A stretch of 64,000 nt of DNA. Origin: Pseudomonas sp. CCI4.2 (lineage in GTDB: Bacteria; Pseudomonadota; Gammaproteobacteria; Pseudomonadales; Pseudomonadaceae). Below the pieces are notes generated by a model that was given only the letters and a program-made list of their open reading frames with translations, had not been told where the DNA came from and searched no databases. The DNA lies in NCBI RefSeq assembly GCF_034350045.1, contig NZ_CP133781.1, positions 5,072,501-5,136,500 of the forward strand. The letters are read 5' to 3'. Both the position numbers and the translations under genes were made by a program. Below are positions 9,344 to 17,913 of this stretch, in pieces (the first letter of the stretch is position 1; the number at the start of each line of letters is the position of its first letter).

Positions 9344-10702
9344 TTATAAAGTCGTGGAAGAGCCCGCTGCGGCGTAGGTTTGGTAACTCTTCATCTGCTT
9401 GGCAATTTGCGAAATCTTGCTGGCGTAGTCTGGGTCAGTGGCATAGCCAGCCTTCTGCAGCTCTTTCACAAACTGTTCCGGGTTATCGGCAGATTTCAGC
9501 ACACCTTGATAGCGACTATTGTTCTGCAGCACCGTCACCAGATCATGGAAGCTGTCGGCGTAGGAATCATACGAGCGGAAGTCCGCTGTCTCCTTGACCA
9601 TCTGCCCGTCGCGAAACTCGCTGGTGATTGCTCGCGCCTCTGGACCTTGCCAGCCACCCTGAGCCTTGATACCGAATAGGTTGTGGCTGTTGCTGCCGTC
9701 CTGTTGACGCATGATGGATTTACCCCAGCCCGTTTCCAACGCGGCCTGTGCAACCAGCACCGTCGGATCGACACCAATACGTGCGGCCGCGTCCTTGGCC
9801 AGGGGCAACATGGTCGCGACGAACGCGTCTTGGCTGGCGAAAGTTTTCTTGCTCGGCGCCAAGGGTATCTGGGCCATGGCCCGACCCAAAATCTGCATCG
9901 CGCCCCCGGATGCTGTCAGCGACGGGTTTTGAGTCCAGTCGCCATTCCCGGCGTAGGTCGCGCCATTGCGCGCCGCTGCGGTTGCCGTACCGGCGCTCGC
10001 GCTCGCTTGGCCAAGGGTTGGCGTGGTCGTCGGGACGATTCCGGCCAGCAAGCGATCGGCAAGGCTGCTGGGCAGCGCCAATCGACGGGCATTGAGCTTC
10101 GCAACGTCGTTATGCAAGCCCACATCGGCGGAAGCAGTCGCCGCCGCCAATCGATGATCCGCTGCCACTGAGCGCGTCGCCCACAGCGGGCGCTGAGCAA
10201 TTTGCAGCGCCAGACCGGTGCTTTTGACGGCATCAGCATCCGTATCCGGACTGGCCTGATCGGCCAAAAGGCTGGTGTCTGGACGCGGCACGTTCGAGCG
10301 TTTCAGGTCGGTAAATTTGCCACCCAACGTTGTCAAGTTGCCGGCGGTGGTCGCCGGAGCTGTCTCGGAAGCCTTGATTTTCGACAGTTGCCGCATCAAC
10401 ACGTCTTGCAGACCGATACCGCCGCCCTGCCGGGACATGGTGACGGACAGTTGCTGGTCGTACATTTCCTGGTACTGGCGCATTTCCGAGGTGTTCATCG
10501 GATTGTCTTTGGCCAGCACTTCGTTAGCCGAGCGCATAGACTTGAGCATCTGGCTGACGAACAGCGACTCAAATTCCTGGGCCACCTTTTTCAGGTTGCC
10601 GGTGCTGTCGCGATCGCCGGTTTTCAGGGAGTTCAGGCGATTGAGGTCAGAGTAAGCACCCGAATCGCCGGCGGTTGGCGCGGCACTGGAGGGAATGTCC
10701 AT
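9344..10702 (-). CDS. flgJ: Rod-capping protein and peptidoglycan hydrolase FlgJ
   Basis: A 452-residue two-domain protein. The N-terminal ~130 residues are the rod-binding part (AQEFESLFVSQMLKSMR). The C-terminal ~180 residues are a glucosaminidase-type muramidase (VLVAQAALETGWGKS with the catalytic Glu, then NLFGIKAQGGW). FlgJ helps rod assembly in the periplasm and opens the cell wall for the rod. A long Ala/Thr-rich linker separates the domains, making the protein longer than the enteric one. It sits between flgI and flgK with gaps of about ten bases, within one transcript. Confidence 0.95.
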   Translation of the reverse strand: MDIPSSAAPTAGDSGAYSDLNRLNSLKTGDRDSTGNLKKVAQEFESLFVSQMLKSMRSANEVLAKDNPMNTSEMRQYQEMYDQQLSVTMSRQGGGIGLQDVLMRQLSKIKASETAPATTAGNLTTLGGKFTDLKRSNVPRPDTSLLADQASPDTDADAVKSTGLALQIAQRPLWATRSVAADHRLAAATASADVGLHNDVAKLNARRLALPSSLADRLLAGIVPTTTPTLGQASASAGTATAAARNGATYAGNGDWTQNPSLTASGGAMQILGRAMAQIPLAPSKKTFASQDAFVATMLPLAKDAAARIGVDPTVLVAQAALETGWGKSIMRQQDGSNSHNLFGIKAQGGWQGPEARAITSEFRDGQMVKETADFRSYDSYADSFHDLVTVLQNNSRYQGVLKSADNPEQFVKELQKAGYATDPDYASKISQIAKQMKSYQTYAAAGSSTTL

Positions 10703-10712
10703 GGGCGGCTCC

Positions 10713-11822
10713 TTAAATCACAATCAGGTCGGCTTGCAGCGCGCCGGCTTGTTTCAAGGCTTCCAGAATCGCCATCAAGTCGCCTGGAGCAGCACCGACC
10801 TGGTTAACCGCGCGTACGATTTCATCCAGCGTGGTACCTGGACCGAACTTAAACATCGGGTGCAGTTCTTGTGCCGCGTTGAGTCGAGAGCGTGGAACCA
10901 CCGCCGTCTGGCCGCCGGACAGCGCGCCTGGCTGACTGACGATTGGGTCTTCAGTGATGGTGACAGTCAAGCTGCCGTGGGTAACGGCCGCCGGAGAAAC
11001 CCGAACGTTCTGGCCGATCACGATGGTGCCGGTACGCGAGTTGATAATGACTTTGGCTGAGGCCTGGCCTGGATCGACTTCCAGGTTTTCCAGCACGGAC
11101 AAGTACTCAACCCGCTGGCTTGGGTCCATCGGCGCGGTCACCCGTATCGAGCCGCCGTCGAGGGCTTGTGCAACGCCAGGGCCGAGCATGTCGTTGATCT
11201 TGTCGACCACCCGCTTGGCGGTGGTGAAGTCAGAACGGTTGAGGTTGAACGTCAGGCTGTTGCCTTGATTGAACCCACTCGGTACAGCGCGTTCGACCGA
11301 GGCGCCGCCAGGAATCCGACCGGCTGAGGGAACGTTAACGGTGATCTTTGAGCCGTCACGACCTTCAGCATCGAAACCACCCACCACCAGGTTGCCCTGG
11401 GCGATGGCGTAGACGTTGCCGTCAACACCCTTCATGGGTGTCATCAACAGGCTGCCGCCGCGCAGGCTTTTCGAGTTACCGATGGACGACACCGTAATAT
11501 CGACCATCTGACCCGGTTTGGCGAACGCTGGCAGGTCCGCGTAAATGGCCACCGCTGCAACGTTTTTCAATTGCACGGTGCCGGAACCCGCAGGAACCTT
11601 GATCCCGAACTGAGCCAGCATGTTGTTGAAAGTCTGCAGGGTAAAGGGCGTCTGGGTGGTTTGGTCGCCGGTGCCGTTGAGGCCAACCACCAAGCCGTAA
11701 CCGATCAATTGGTTAGTCCGCACCCCGGAAATACTGGCGATGTCTTTCAACCGCTCGGCGTGTGCGCCGAGGGCAGTAGACGAGAGCAGTATCGCCACCA
11801 TCAGTTGTTTGAACGTGGTCAT
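10713..11822 (-). CDS. flgI: Flagellar P-ring protein FlgI
   Basis: The 369-residue precursor begins with a signal peptide (positively charged start, hydrophobic core, cleavage after GAHA near residue 22). The mature protein opens with ERLKDIASISGVR, followed by LIGYGLVVGLNGTGD, the conserved P-ring motif. It builds the periplasmic P ring, a bushing for the rod in the peptidoglycan, and is exported by Sec. Thirteen bases separate it from flgH. Confidence 0.97.
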   Translation of the reverse strand: MTTFKQLMVAILLSSTALGAHAERLKDIASISGVRTNQLIGYGLVVGLNGTGDQTTQTPFTLQTFNNMLAQFGIKVPAGSGTVQLKNVAAVAIYADLPAFAKPGQMVDITVSSIGNSKSLRGGSLLMTPMKGVDGNVYAIAQGNLVVGGFDAEGRDGSKITVNVPSAGRIPGGASVERAVPSGFNQGNSLTFNLNRSDFTTAKRVVDKINDMLGPGVAQALDGGSIRVTAPMDPSQRVEYLSVLENLEVDPGQASAKVIINSRTGTIVIGQNVRVSPAAVTHGSLTVTITEDPIVSQPGALSGGQTAVVPRSRLNAAQELHPMFKFGPGTTLDEIVRAVNQVGAAPGDLMAILEALKQAGALQADLIVI

Positions 11823-11835
11823 GTCTCACCCGCTA

Positions 11836-12561
11836 TCAGAAAGGGAACAACGGGCTGAGGAAGAAACGATCGAACCACCCCGGTTGGTTGGAATCGGCAA
11901 ACGAACCGGTCCCCGCATACGTGATACGTGCATCCGCTACCCGCGTCGACGACACGGTGTTGTCGGTGGCGATGTCATCGGCGCGAATCAGGCCGGCAAT
12001 TCGCACCAGTTCGTCACCGGTGTTAAGAGTCATCCACTTTTCACCCCGGACCGCGAGAATACCGTTGGGCAACACTTCTGCCACCGTCACTGTCACCGAG
12101 CCGGTCAGGCTGTTGCTTTGCGCCGCCTTGGCATCGCCTTTGGTGGTGCGGGCGCCGTTATAGCCCACGTTCAAACTCAGGTCGCCGCCGCCCAGCGGGT
12201 TACTGGTGTTGAGGCCACCACCGAACAACGAGGTCAGGCCGATGCTGTTGCTGCTGTTTTTGGTGATGCCGTCACTGGCCGCTTTACTGGCCGCCATCTT
12301 CTCGGAAAGCGTGATGGTGATGATATCCCCCACCCGATAAGCCTTACGGTCGTCGTAGAGGTTCTGCTCAAAACCGGCTTGGTAGATCGAACCGTTATTG
12401 GCAGCGGAGGGCAGTGGCGTTCGTGGCAACACCGGCGCGTAGAAAGGGTCATTGGGCTTGGCCACAGGCGCAACACAGCCGGCCAGTAATGCGATTGCGC
12501 AAAACGGGGCTACCAACAGAGCAGTCAGTCGGACAAGCCGCAGAACAGGAAGCCGTTTCAT
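11836..12561 (-). CDS. flgH: Flagellar L-ring lipoprotein FlgH
   Basis: The 241-residue precursor has a lipoprotein signal with the lipobox LAGC at about residues 26-29, so the mature protein is lipidated and goes to the outer membrane. The motif YRVGDIITITLSE is typical of FlgH, which forms the outer-membrane L ring around the rod. The lipobox position fits the chosen ATG at 12561. A 93-base gap separates it from the flgG stop, the widest gap inside this operon; no separate promoter was recognised there. Confidence 0.96.
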   Translation of the reverse strand: MKRLPVLRLVRLTALLVAPFCAIALLAGCVAPVAKPNDPFYAPVLPRTPLPSAANNGSIYQAGFEQNLYDDRKAYRVGDIITITLSEKMAASKAASDGITKNSSNSIGLTSLFGGGLNTSNPLGGGDLSLNVGYNGARTTKGDAKAAQSNSLTGSVTVTVAEVLPNGILAVRGEKWMTLNTGDELVRIAGLIRADDIATDNTVSSTRVADARITYAGTGSFADSNQPGWFDRFFLSPLFPF

Positions 12562-12654
12562 GACACTTAAAACCTCGCGGTGCAGCAGGTACTTATCAGG
12601 TACCCCATCCAGTTGATCAGGTAACGTGACAGGCCGAAGTGGCCCATCAGGGTT

Positions 12655-13443
12655 TTACAGATTTTGCGTGACGTATTGCAGCATCTGGTCGGCGGTAGAA
12701 ACCACTTTGGAGTTCATCTCATAAGCGCGCTGGGTAGTGATCATGTTGACCATCTCCTCAACGGTGCTCACGTTTGACGCTTCCAATGTGTTCTGCTGAG
12801 TGGTACCGAAGCCATTCAAGCCAGGTGTGCCGACTTGTGGCGCACCGCTGGAAGCGGTTTCCAGAAACAGGTTGCTGCCTTTCGATTGCAGACCGGCCGG
12901 GTTGATGAAGTCAGCGGTCTGTATGTTGCCGATGATCTGCGGCGTGGCACTGGAGCTCGCCAAGGTGATTGACACCGTGCCGTCCTGGCCGACAGTGAAT
13001 GTCTGGGCTTGCTGTGGCACGACGATAGCGGGTTCCAGAGCGAAACCACTCGCTGTCACGATTTGGCCATTGGTGTCCAGGTGGAACGTACCGTCGCGGG
13101 TGTAGGCGACCGTGCCGTCAGGCTGGCGAATCTGGAAAAAACCGCGACCGTTAACCGCAAGGTCGAGGGGCTGATCGGTGGTTTGCAAGCTGCCGGCGCT
13201 GAAGTTCTTTTGCGTACCGACGATGCGCACACCCGTACCCAATTGCAGGCCGGACGGCAGTTCGCTGTCCTGCGTCGACTGGGCACCAGGCTGACGCTTG
13301 ATCTGATAGAGCAAGTCTTGGAATTCAGCACGATCACGTTTGAAACCAGTGGTCGAGACGTTTGCCAAGTTGTTGGAAATGGTCGTCAGGTTAATGTCCT
13401 GAGCGGCGAGACCGGTTTTGCTGACGTAAAGTGCCGGAAGCAT
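12655..13443 (-). CDS. flgG: Flagellar distal rod protein FlgG
   Basis: 262 residues, the usual length. The rod/hook family N-terminus is present (ALYVSKTGLAAQDINLTTI, then NNLANVSTTGFKRDRAEFQ), as is the C-terminal helix (LEASNVSTVEEMVNMITTQRAYE). FlgG forms the straight distal rod that crosses the P and L rings. It lies between flgF and flgH in the usual order and is exported through the flagellar type III apparatus. Confidence 0.97.
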   Translation of the reverse strand: MLPALYVSKTGLAAQDINLTTISNNLANVSTTGFKRDRAEFQDLLYQIKRQPGAQSTQDSELPSGLQLGTGVRIVGTQKNFSAGSLQTTDQPLDLAVNGRGFFQIRQPDGTVAYTRDGTFHLDTNGQIVTASGFALEPAIVVPQQAQTFTVGQDGTVSITLASSSATPQIIGNIQTADFINPAGLQSKGSNLFLETASSGAPQVGTPGLNGFGTTQQNTLEASNVSTVEEMVNMITTQRAYEMNSKVVSTADQMLQYVTQNL

Positions 13444-13489
13444 TATTTCTCTCCTCGAGCGCCTGGTATTCGGCGCAAGCTATCAATGG

Positions 13490-14227
13490 TTAGCTCTGCA
13501 AGACTCGCGCCACCGACTCATCGTTGGTTTCGGCGGTTTTCATCATCTTGATGTGCAATTCGAATTGGCGCGAAAGGGCCAGCACCTGGGTCATTTCTTC
13601 CACCGCGTTAACGTTGCTCGCGTGCAAGAACCCGGACTCGACCTGAACGTCACCGTTTACGGCGGCAGGCTTGCCGTCCTTGGTATGAAGCAGGCCATCA
13701 GGGCCTTTTTCCATGTTGCTCAAGTCCGGCTTGACCAGCTTGATGCGATCAATCTGTGCCATCACTTTCGGGCTTTCGCCCAATGAGCGAATACTAATAG
13801 TGCCGTCGGCACCGATTTCGATTTGCTGCTCGGGCGGTACGGCAATGGGCCCACCATTGCCCATGACCGGCAAACCATTGCCATTGCGCAACACACCCAG
13901 GGCATCGACGTTCATGCTCGCGGTACTGGTATAGGCTTCGCCACCGTCGGGAGTTTGCACCGCGATCCAGCCGCCGCCTTTGACGGCAACATCGAGATCA
14001 CGGCCGGTTTCCATCATCGCGCCTTCAGAAAGATCAGTTCCCGGACGTTCGCTCAAGGCGTACGCCCGCGAAGGCATGACGTCCCCGTACACCGGCATCG
14101 AACGCGCCTGTTCGAGGTCACGCTGAAAGCCAGTGGTGGTGATGTTCGCCAGGTTGTTGGCGTGAGCCTTCTGGGCTATCGCGTTCTCAGACGCTCCGCT
14201 CATGGCGACGTAAAGCAACTTATCCAC
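13490..14227 (-). CDS. flgF: Flagellar proximal rod protein FlgF
   Basis: First gene of the flgFGHIJKL operon; 245 residues. The N-terminal signature is LLYVAMSGASENAIAQKAH, then NNLANITTTGFQRD; the C-terminus has NVNAVEEMTQVLALSRQFE, as in rod proteins. AGGAGG-like bases lie just before the ATG at 14227. A sigma-54-type promoter at 14281-14298 would drive the operon. Confidence 0.96.
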   Translation of the reverse strand: MDKLLYVAMSGASENAIAQKAHANNLANITTTGFQRDLEQARSMPVYGDVMPSRAYALSERPGTDLSEGAMMETGRDLDVAVKGGGWIAVQTPDGGEAYTSTASMNVDALGVLRNGNGLPVMGNGGPIAVPPEQQIEIGADGTISIRSLGESPKVMAQIDRIKLVKPDLSNMEKGPDGLLHTKDGKPAAVNGDVQVESGFLHASNVNAVEEMTQVLALSRQFELHIKMMKTAETNDESVARVLQS

Positions 14228-14280
14228 AGTTTTCCTCCTCTGACAGACGCTTGCCGTATGTAGATGTTCTAATCACGCAG

Positions 14281-14298
14281 AAGCAATATTCGAACCAA
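14281..14298 (-). promoter_or_regulatory. Sigma-54 (-24/-12) promoter of flgF-flgL
   Basis: On the minus strand the bases read TTGGTTCGAATATTGCTT: GG and GC elements exactly 10 bases apart and a good TTGCTT -12 part. The predicted start of transcription is near 14269, about 40 bases before flgF. In P. aeruginosa this operon is known to depend on RpoN and FleR. The -24 part is weaker than the consensus (TTGGTTCG for TGGCACG). Confidence 0.68.
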
Positions 14299-14390
14299 CT
14301 TGTCAGGACTGATACAAAGCGTTGATTCGCCAATGTTAATGGGCTAAGGCTAATCGTCAGATCTCGGTGAACGAACGAACGCGGCGGTGG

Positions 14391-14398
14391 ATTGCCGC
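14391..14398 (+). promoter_or_regulatory. Candidate enhancer half-site ATTGCCGC upstream of flgF promoter
   Basis: ATTGCCGC lies about 95 bases upstream of the flgF -24 element. The same eight bases form the core of a tandem repeat upstream of the flgB sigma-54 promoter (20990-21040), in the opposite orientation relative to the promoter. This suggests a shared activator site, with FleR or FleQ as candidates. It is an inference from one short match. Confidence 0.3.
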
Positions 14399-14518
14399 AT
14401 TTGCTCATCCTATGAAAAGGACCGCGCCAAAAAAACCTCGCTCGACGCAAGCGCACGGTCGCGCGACAAGCAGAAACTGCGCGGCAGACAAGTGAACCTA
14501 CAGACCCATGAGGCTTTT

Positions 14519-14698
14519 ATGCCATTCATTCACGCACTAACCCTTTGTCTGCTAGTCGCCTGCGGCGCGGCAATGGCTGGGCCTGCGCCTTGGTATACAT
14601 GGCAAGGCTCAACCCGGGTTGTCTGCGCGCAAAACAGCCCAGGATCCGGTTGGGTTCGGTTGGCCGGCCCTTTTAAAAAATCTGACTGCAAGCTCTGA
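14519..14698 (+). CDS. Small secreted protein of unknown function
   Basis: A 59-residue frame starting at ATG 14519, preceded by ATGAGG as a ribosome site. The first ~21 residues form a clear signal peptide (LTLCLLVACGAAMAG). The short mature part has two Cys residues and the pattern PWYTWQGSTRVVCAQNSPG. Small secreted proteins of this look occur in Pseudomonas, but I know no function. It is on the opposite strand between flgF and flgE2 and reads toward the IS5 element. A longer in-frame start at 14387 would put the signal peptide inside the protein and is less likely. Confidence 0.6.
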   Translation: MPFIHALTLCLLVACGAAMAGPAPWYTWQGSTRVVCAQNSPGSGWVRLAGPFKKSDCKL

Positions 14699-14712
14699 AC
14701 CGAACGGCACGC

Positions 14713-14741
14713 TCAACAAAAGCCCCGACAGGTCGAGGCTC
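14713..14741 (-). terminator. Rho-independent terminator, probably the original end of the flgBCDE(E2) unit
   Basis: On the minus strand AGCCTCGA-CCTG-TCGGGGCT forms an 8-bp stem (one G-U pair) followed by TTTTGTT. It lies just beyond the IS5 element in the direction of flgE2 transcription. Before insertion it would have stood ~35 bases after the flgE2 stop. It could also stop readthrough in the other direction, but no T-run follows on the plus strand. Confidence 0.5.
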
Positions 14742-14832
14742 TTGCTCGCCTGCGCTGCTTAGGGAAACTCTGAAAAAGGTTTTCAAATCTGGTGAAATGT
14801 CCCCCATCACATGAGCCGAGCGGTTGCCCCCC

Positions 14833-15825
14833 ATGAAGCAAATTTCTTTCGCCGATGCCGAGTACGCCGGTAAACGTAAGCGAACCCGCCGTGAGATTTT
14901 CCTGAGCGAGATGGACAAGGTCGTCCCCTGGAAGGGGTTGATCGCTTTGATCGAGCCGCATTATCCAAAAGGCGAAGGGGGCCGCCCGGCGTATCCCTTG
15001 ATGGCCATGTTGCGTGTGCACCTGATGCAGAACTGGTTCGGCTATAGCGATCCAGCAATGGAAGAGTCTCTTTATGAGACCACGATTCTGCGCCAGTTCG
15101 CGGGGTTGAATCTGGAACGCATTCCCGACGAAACCACGATTCTCAACTTCCGTCGCCTGCTGGAGAAAAACCATCTTGCCGGGGGAATCCTGGAGGTCAT
15201 TAATGGCTACCTGGGAGACCGAGGTTTGATGCTTCGTCAGGGCACAATTGTTGATGCCACGATCATTCATGCGCCGACGTCGACCAAGAATAAAGAGGGT
15301 AAACGCGACCCCGAAATGCATCAGACCAAGAAAGGTAATCAATATTTTTTCGGGATGAAAGCGCACATCGGAGTAGACGCTGATACGGGTCTGACGCACA
15401 GCGTGGTGGGCACGGCAGCCAATGTCGCGGACGTCACTCAAGTCGATCAGTTGCTGCACGGCGAAGAGACCCATCTCTGTGGCGACGCGGGCTACACCGG
15501 CGTAGAAAAGCGGCTTGAACATGAGGGGCGCGAGATGATCTGGTCGATCTCCGCCAGGCCCAGCAGCCGCCGCAAACATGGAGAAAAAAGCGTCATTGGC
15601 CGTGCGTTGCGCAAGATTGAATACGCCAAATCGCAAACTCGGGCCAAGGTTGAGCACCCGTTTCGGGTGATCAAGCGCCAGTTTGGTTACACCAAGGTGC
15701 GGTTTCGCGGGTTGGTAAAGAACACGGCGCAGTTGGTGACACTGTTTGCACTGTCGAATCTGTGGATGGCGCGCCGACATTTGATGGAGCCTATAGGACA
15801 GGTGCGTCCGCAGTATGGAAATTAA
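14833..15825 (+). CDS. IS5-family DDE transposase
   Basis: 330 residues from ATG 14833 (a TTG nine bases upstream is also in frame). The N-terminal region MKQISFADAEYAGKRKRT and the PWKGLIALIEPHYPK segment are typical of IS5-group transposases. The catalytic triad can be placed at Asp in TIVDATII (~143), Asp in LCGDAGYTG (~221) and Glu in VEHPFRVIKRQFGY (~277). No stop or frameshift interrupts it. It carries out cut-and-paste movement of the surrounding element. Confidence 0.92.
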   Translation: MKQISFADAEYAGKRKRTRREIFLSEMDKVVPWKGLIALIEPHYPKGEGGRPAYPLMAMLRVHLMQNWFGYSDPAMEESLYETTILRQFAGLNLERIPDETTILNFRRLLEKNHLAGGILEVINGYLGDRGLMLRQGTIVDATIIHAPTSTKNKEGKRDPEMHQTKKGNQYFFGMKAHIGVDADTGLTHSVVGTAANVADVTQVDQLLHGEETHLCGDAGYTGVEKRLEHEGREMIWSISARPSSRRKHGEKSVIGRALRKIEYAKSQTRAKVEHPFRVIKRQFGYTKVRFRGLVKNTAQLVTLFALSNLWMARRHLMEPIGQVRPQYGN

Positions 15826-15930
15826 GGGTTAATAAGTGCTTAAAACCGGCTTATTCATCAATAAAAGCCGATATTTTCGAAATTTCAGTGAAGTACTTTC
15901 TTTCGGAGCGCTTGACGCCCGATTTGCCAG

Positions 15931-15957
15931 AAAAAGAAGGTCTTATTTCAGACCTTC
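15931..15957 (-). terminator. Hairpin in the IS5 right end acting as terminator after flgE2
   Basis: On the minus strand GAAGGTCT-GAAATA-AGACCTTC is a perfect 8-bp stem followed by TTTTTC, immediately after the flgE2 stop codon. It lies wholly inside the IS end and overlaps the terminal inverted repeat. It would stop flgE2 transcripts from entering the transposase as antisense, and possibly limits transposase readthrough the other way. Confidence 0.6.
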
Positions 15958-15958
15958 C

Positions 15959-17770
15959 TTAGATGGCTTGTATTAAGGTCTGCATCAACGTTGCCTCAGT
16001 GGACAATGCTTTAGAGTTGGCTTGATAGGCCGTTTGCGCCTGAATCAACTCCACCAGCTCATCGGTCAGCTTGACGTTGGAGCCCTCTAATGACCCAGAA
16101 ACAATGCCGCCTATTCCACCCGATCCGGGTGCGTCCAATTTGGCCATGCCAGAAGCGCTGGTTTCTCTCCAGCGGGTTGTGCTGTCTGGCAGTAGTCCCT
16201 GCTCATTGGCAAACGTGGCAAGCATCAGTTGGCCAATACTCTTGTTTTGGCCATTGCTGAAACCCGCTTGGATCACACCATTAACGCCGATGCTGACCAC
16301 CTCAAGCTGCCCTGCCGCATAGCCGTCTTGCTGGGCGGTGGTGCGGCCGGTGGTTGCGTTATGTTGGGAGAGATTTTTCATATCGATGGCGATACCGGCC
16401 ACGCTGCCCTGAGCGCCGTTTGTAGTCCACTTCTCACTGCTTTTGCCTGCATCGAGCACCCTGGCCGGGACCCAGCTTTTTAACGTGACAACGTTATTTT
16501 CCACGCTCAAGCCTTCGCCTCCCGTCATTGATCGAACGCTGCCGTCGGCATTGAAGATCAGGCTAGCGGTAAGCGGCGCTTCTAGATCCGGTGTTGTCGG
16601 ATTGCGCCCGCTGACCAGCACATGCATCTTCCAACTGTTAGTACCGTCTTTGACAAAATGTTGAGTCAGCTCGTGCTGATTGCCCAAACTGTCAAAGATC
16701 GCCGTGGAAAACAGCTTGTTGAACGTGGTGATATCGGCCGCATTGAACCTCGGCACGCTCCGGCTCATTACCGCACCTACCTCATCAAGCCCGTTGACGC
16801 CTCCCTCGCTGAGCGACAGCACAATTGGACCGTTGTTAACGGCGGGGCTTGCGGACCATATGCCATCAACCTCACGAGAAGGCGTCCAACCCGCCAACGG
16901 AAACTCCGTGTTAGAGGTCTTCTTGATCAGGTCGCCCTCGCTTACCAATGAAATGCTGCCATCTGGCTGTTTAGTGATCGTTGCCACCAGCGGCGAGGTA
17001 GTGCCTGGATCAATTGGGTGACGGCCATTGATCAACGTGTACATCGTCCAACGGTTAGCATCCGTTTTCACAAAGTATTGTTTAAGTTCGTGGTCCGCTG
17101 GAGCAATCGCAGGCGTGGCCGAAACACGTACCGCCTCGTTACCTTGAACATCTTTTCCTTTGACCTCCGCTACTGCCGCCGCCCCGCCGTCCTGAATAGT
17201 TTTAGTCAGCACACTGGAATAAGTAGCAGGGTCATCCCGGTTGAAGTTCGGCAGTGCAGCCAGCGAGGGCAGCGAAGAGTCCAGGTTGATTGTCTGGCCA
17301 ATTACGCTGGTGGTTTTAGCGGCCATGTTACCGGTGTTGATTTTCAAGTCGGCACGAATACCATTAACCACGGCACCTTTATCATTAACACCGTAGCCCT
17401 GCAGACGACTGCCTTGAGTATCCACAATATAGTCGTTCGCGTCCTTTATAAACGCTCCAGCGCGGGTGTAACTTAATGCGCCACTATCACTGACCACAAA
17501 AAATCCTTTTCCCTGTATGCGCAAGTCCAGCACCCTCTCAGAACTTGAGCCGATCTCCCCCTGGCTGAAATTCTGTGCAACGTTCGCCAGCCGCACGCCA
17601 TCGCCTACCGCATTGCCAACGCGCCCCAGCATGGCGCCGGAATACAGCGCCGTGAACTCTGCCCGCGATGATTTGAACCCATGGGTTCCGACGTTAGCAA
17701 TATTATTGCTGGCCACTTCCAGTCTTTTATGGGCAGCGTGTAACCCATTCAGCGCAACATTGAATGACAT
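15959..17770 (-). CDS. flgE: Second flagellar hook protein, FlgE paralogue with duplicated middle domain
   Basis: 603 residues against 437 for the FlgE just upstream. The N-terminus (SFNVALNGLHAAHKRLEV, then SNNIANVGTHGFKSSRAEF) and C-terminus (LTDELVELIQAQTAYQANSK) are those of hook proteins. The middle contains two copies of one unit: about residues 228-308 (LKQYFVKTDANRWTMYTLI...) and 367-450 (LTQHFVKDGTNSWKMHVLV...). FlgE1 has this unit once. The extra copy should form an added outer domain on the hook surface. GGGAG precedes the ATG. It follows flgE1 but lies behind a hairpin terminator, and no own promoter was recognised, so its expression is unclear. Confidence 0.9.
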   Translation of the reverse strand: MSFNVALNGLHAAHKRLEVASNNIANVGTHGFKSSRAEFTALYSGAMLGRVGNAVGDGVRLANVAQNFSQGEIGSSSERVLDLRIQGKGFFVVSDSGALSYTRAGAFIKDANDYIVDTQGSRLQGYGVNDKGAVVNGIRADLKINTGNMAAKTTSVIGQTINLDSSLPSLAALPNFNRDDPATYSSVLTKTIQDGGAAAVAEVKGKDVQGNEAVRVSATPAIAPADHELKQYFVKTDANRWTMYTLINGRHPIDPGTTSPLVATITKQPDGSISLVSEGDLIKKTSNTEFPLAGWTPSREVDGIWSASPAVNNGPIVLSLSEGGVNGLDEVGAVMSRSVPRFNAADITTFNKLFSTAIFDSLGNQHELTQHFVKDGTNSWKMHVLVSGRNPTTPDLEAPLTASLIFNADGSVRSMTGGEGLSVENNVVTLKSWVPARVLDAGKSSEKWTTNGAQGSVAGIAIDMKNLSQHNATTGRTTAQQDGYAAGQLEVVSIGVNGVIQAGFSNGQNKSIGQLMLATFANEQGLLPDSTTRWRETSASGMAKLDAPGSGGIGGIVSGSLEGSNVKLTDELVELIQAQTAYQANSKALSTEATLMQTLIQAI

Positions 17771-17913
17771 AGAGACTCCCGTACCATCATCGATGGCACT
17801 ATCGTTAAATGCGTTTTTTTTCGCAGTGTCTATCTGCGGTTTTTATTCTCGCATTAACTAAAGTAGGAAATTTCTATGTATATAGTAGGAAATGGCTGAT
17901 TTATTTACTTAGA

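Larger units (their letters stand above)
14763..15958 (+). mobile_element. Complete IS5-family insertion sequence with target duplication
   Basis: 1,196 bases bounded by imperfect terminal inverted repeats: left GGAAACTCTGAAAAAGG, right (read inward) GGAAGGTCTGAAATAAG, 13 of 17 identical. The 4-base direct repeat TTAG flanks it at 14759-14762 and 15959-15962, the usual YTAR target of the IS5 group. It holds one intact DDE transposase. The right end abuts the last codon of flgE2; the duplicated bases rebuild its TAA stop, so the gene is not broken. Intact ends, frame and duplication indicate a recent and possibly active insertion. Confidence 0.93.

Noticed and set aside
14713..15780. 355-residue open frame antisense to the IS5 transposase
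   Set aside because: A mirror frame caused by the codon pattern of the transposase; it also runs through the terminal repeat and old terminator.
15826..15958. Native flgE2 terminator
   Set aside because: The hairpin lies within the IS inverted repeat and inside the target duplication, so it belongs to the IS and not to the original operon.
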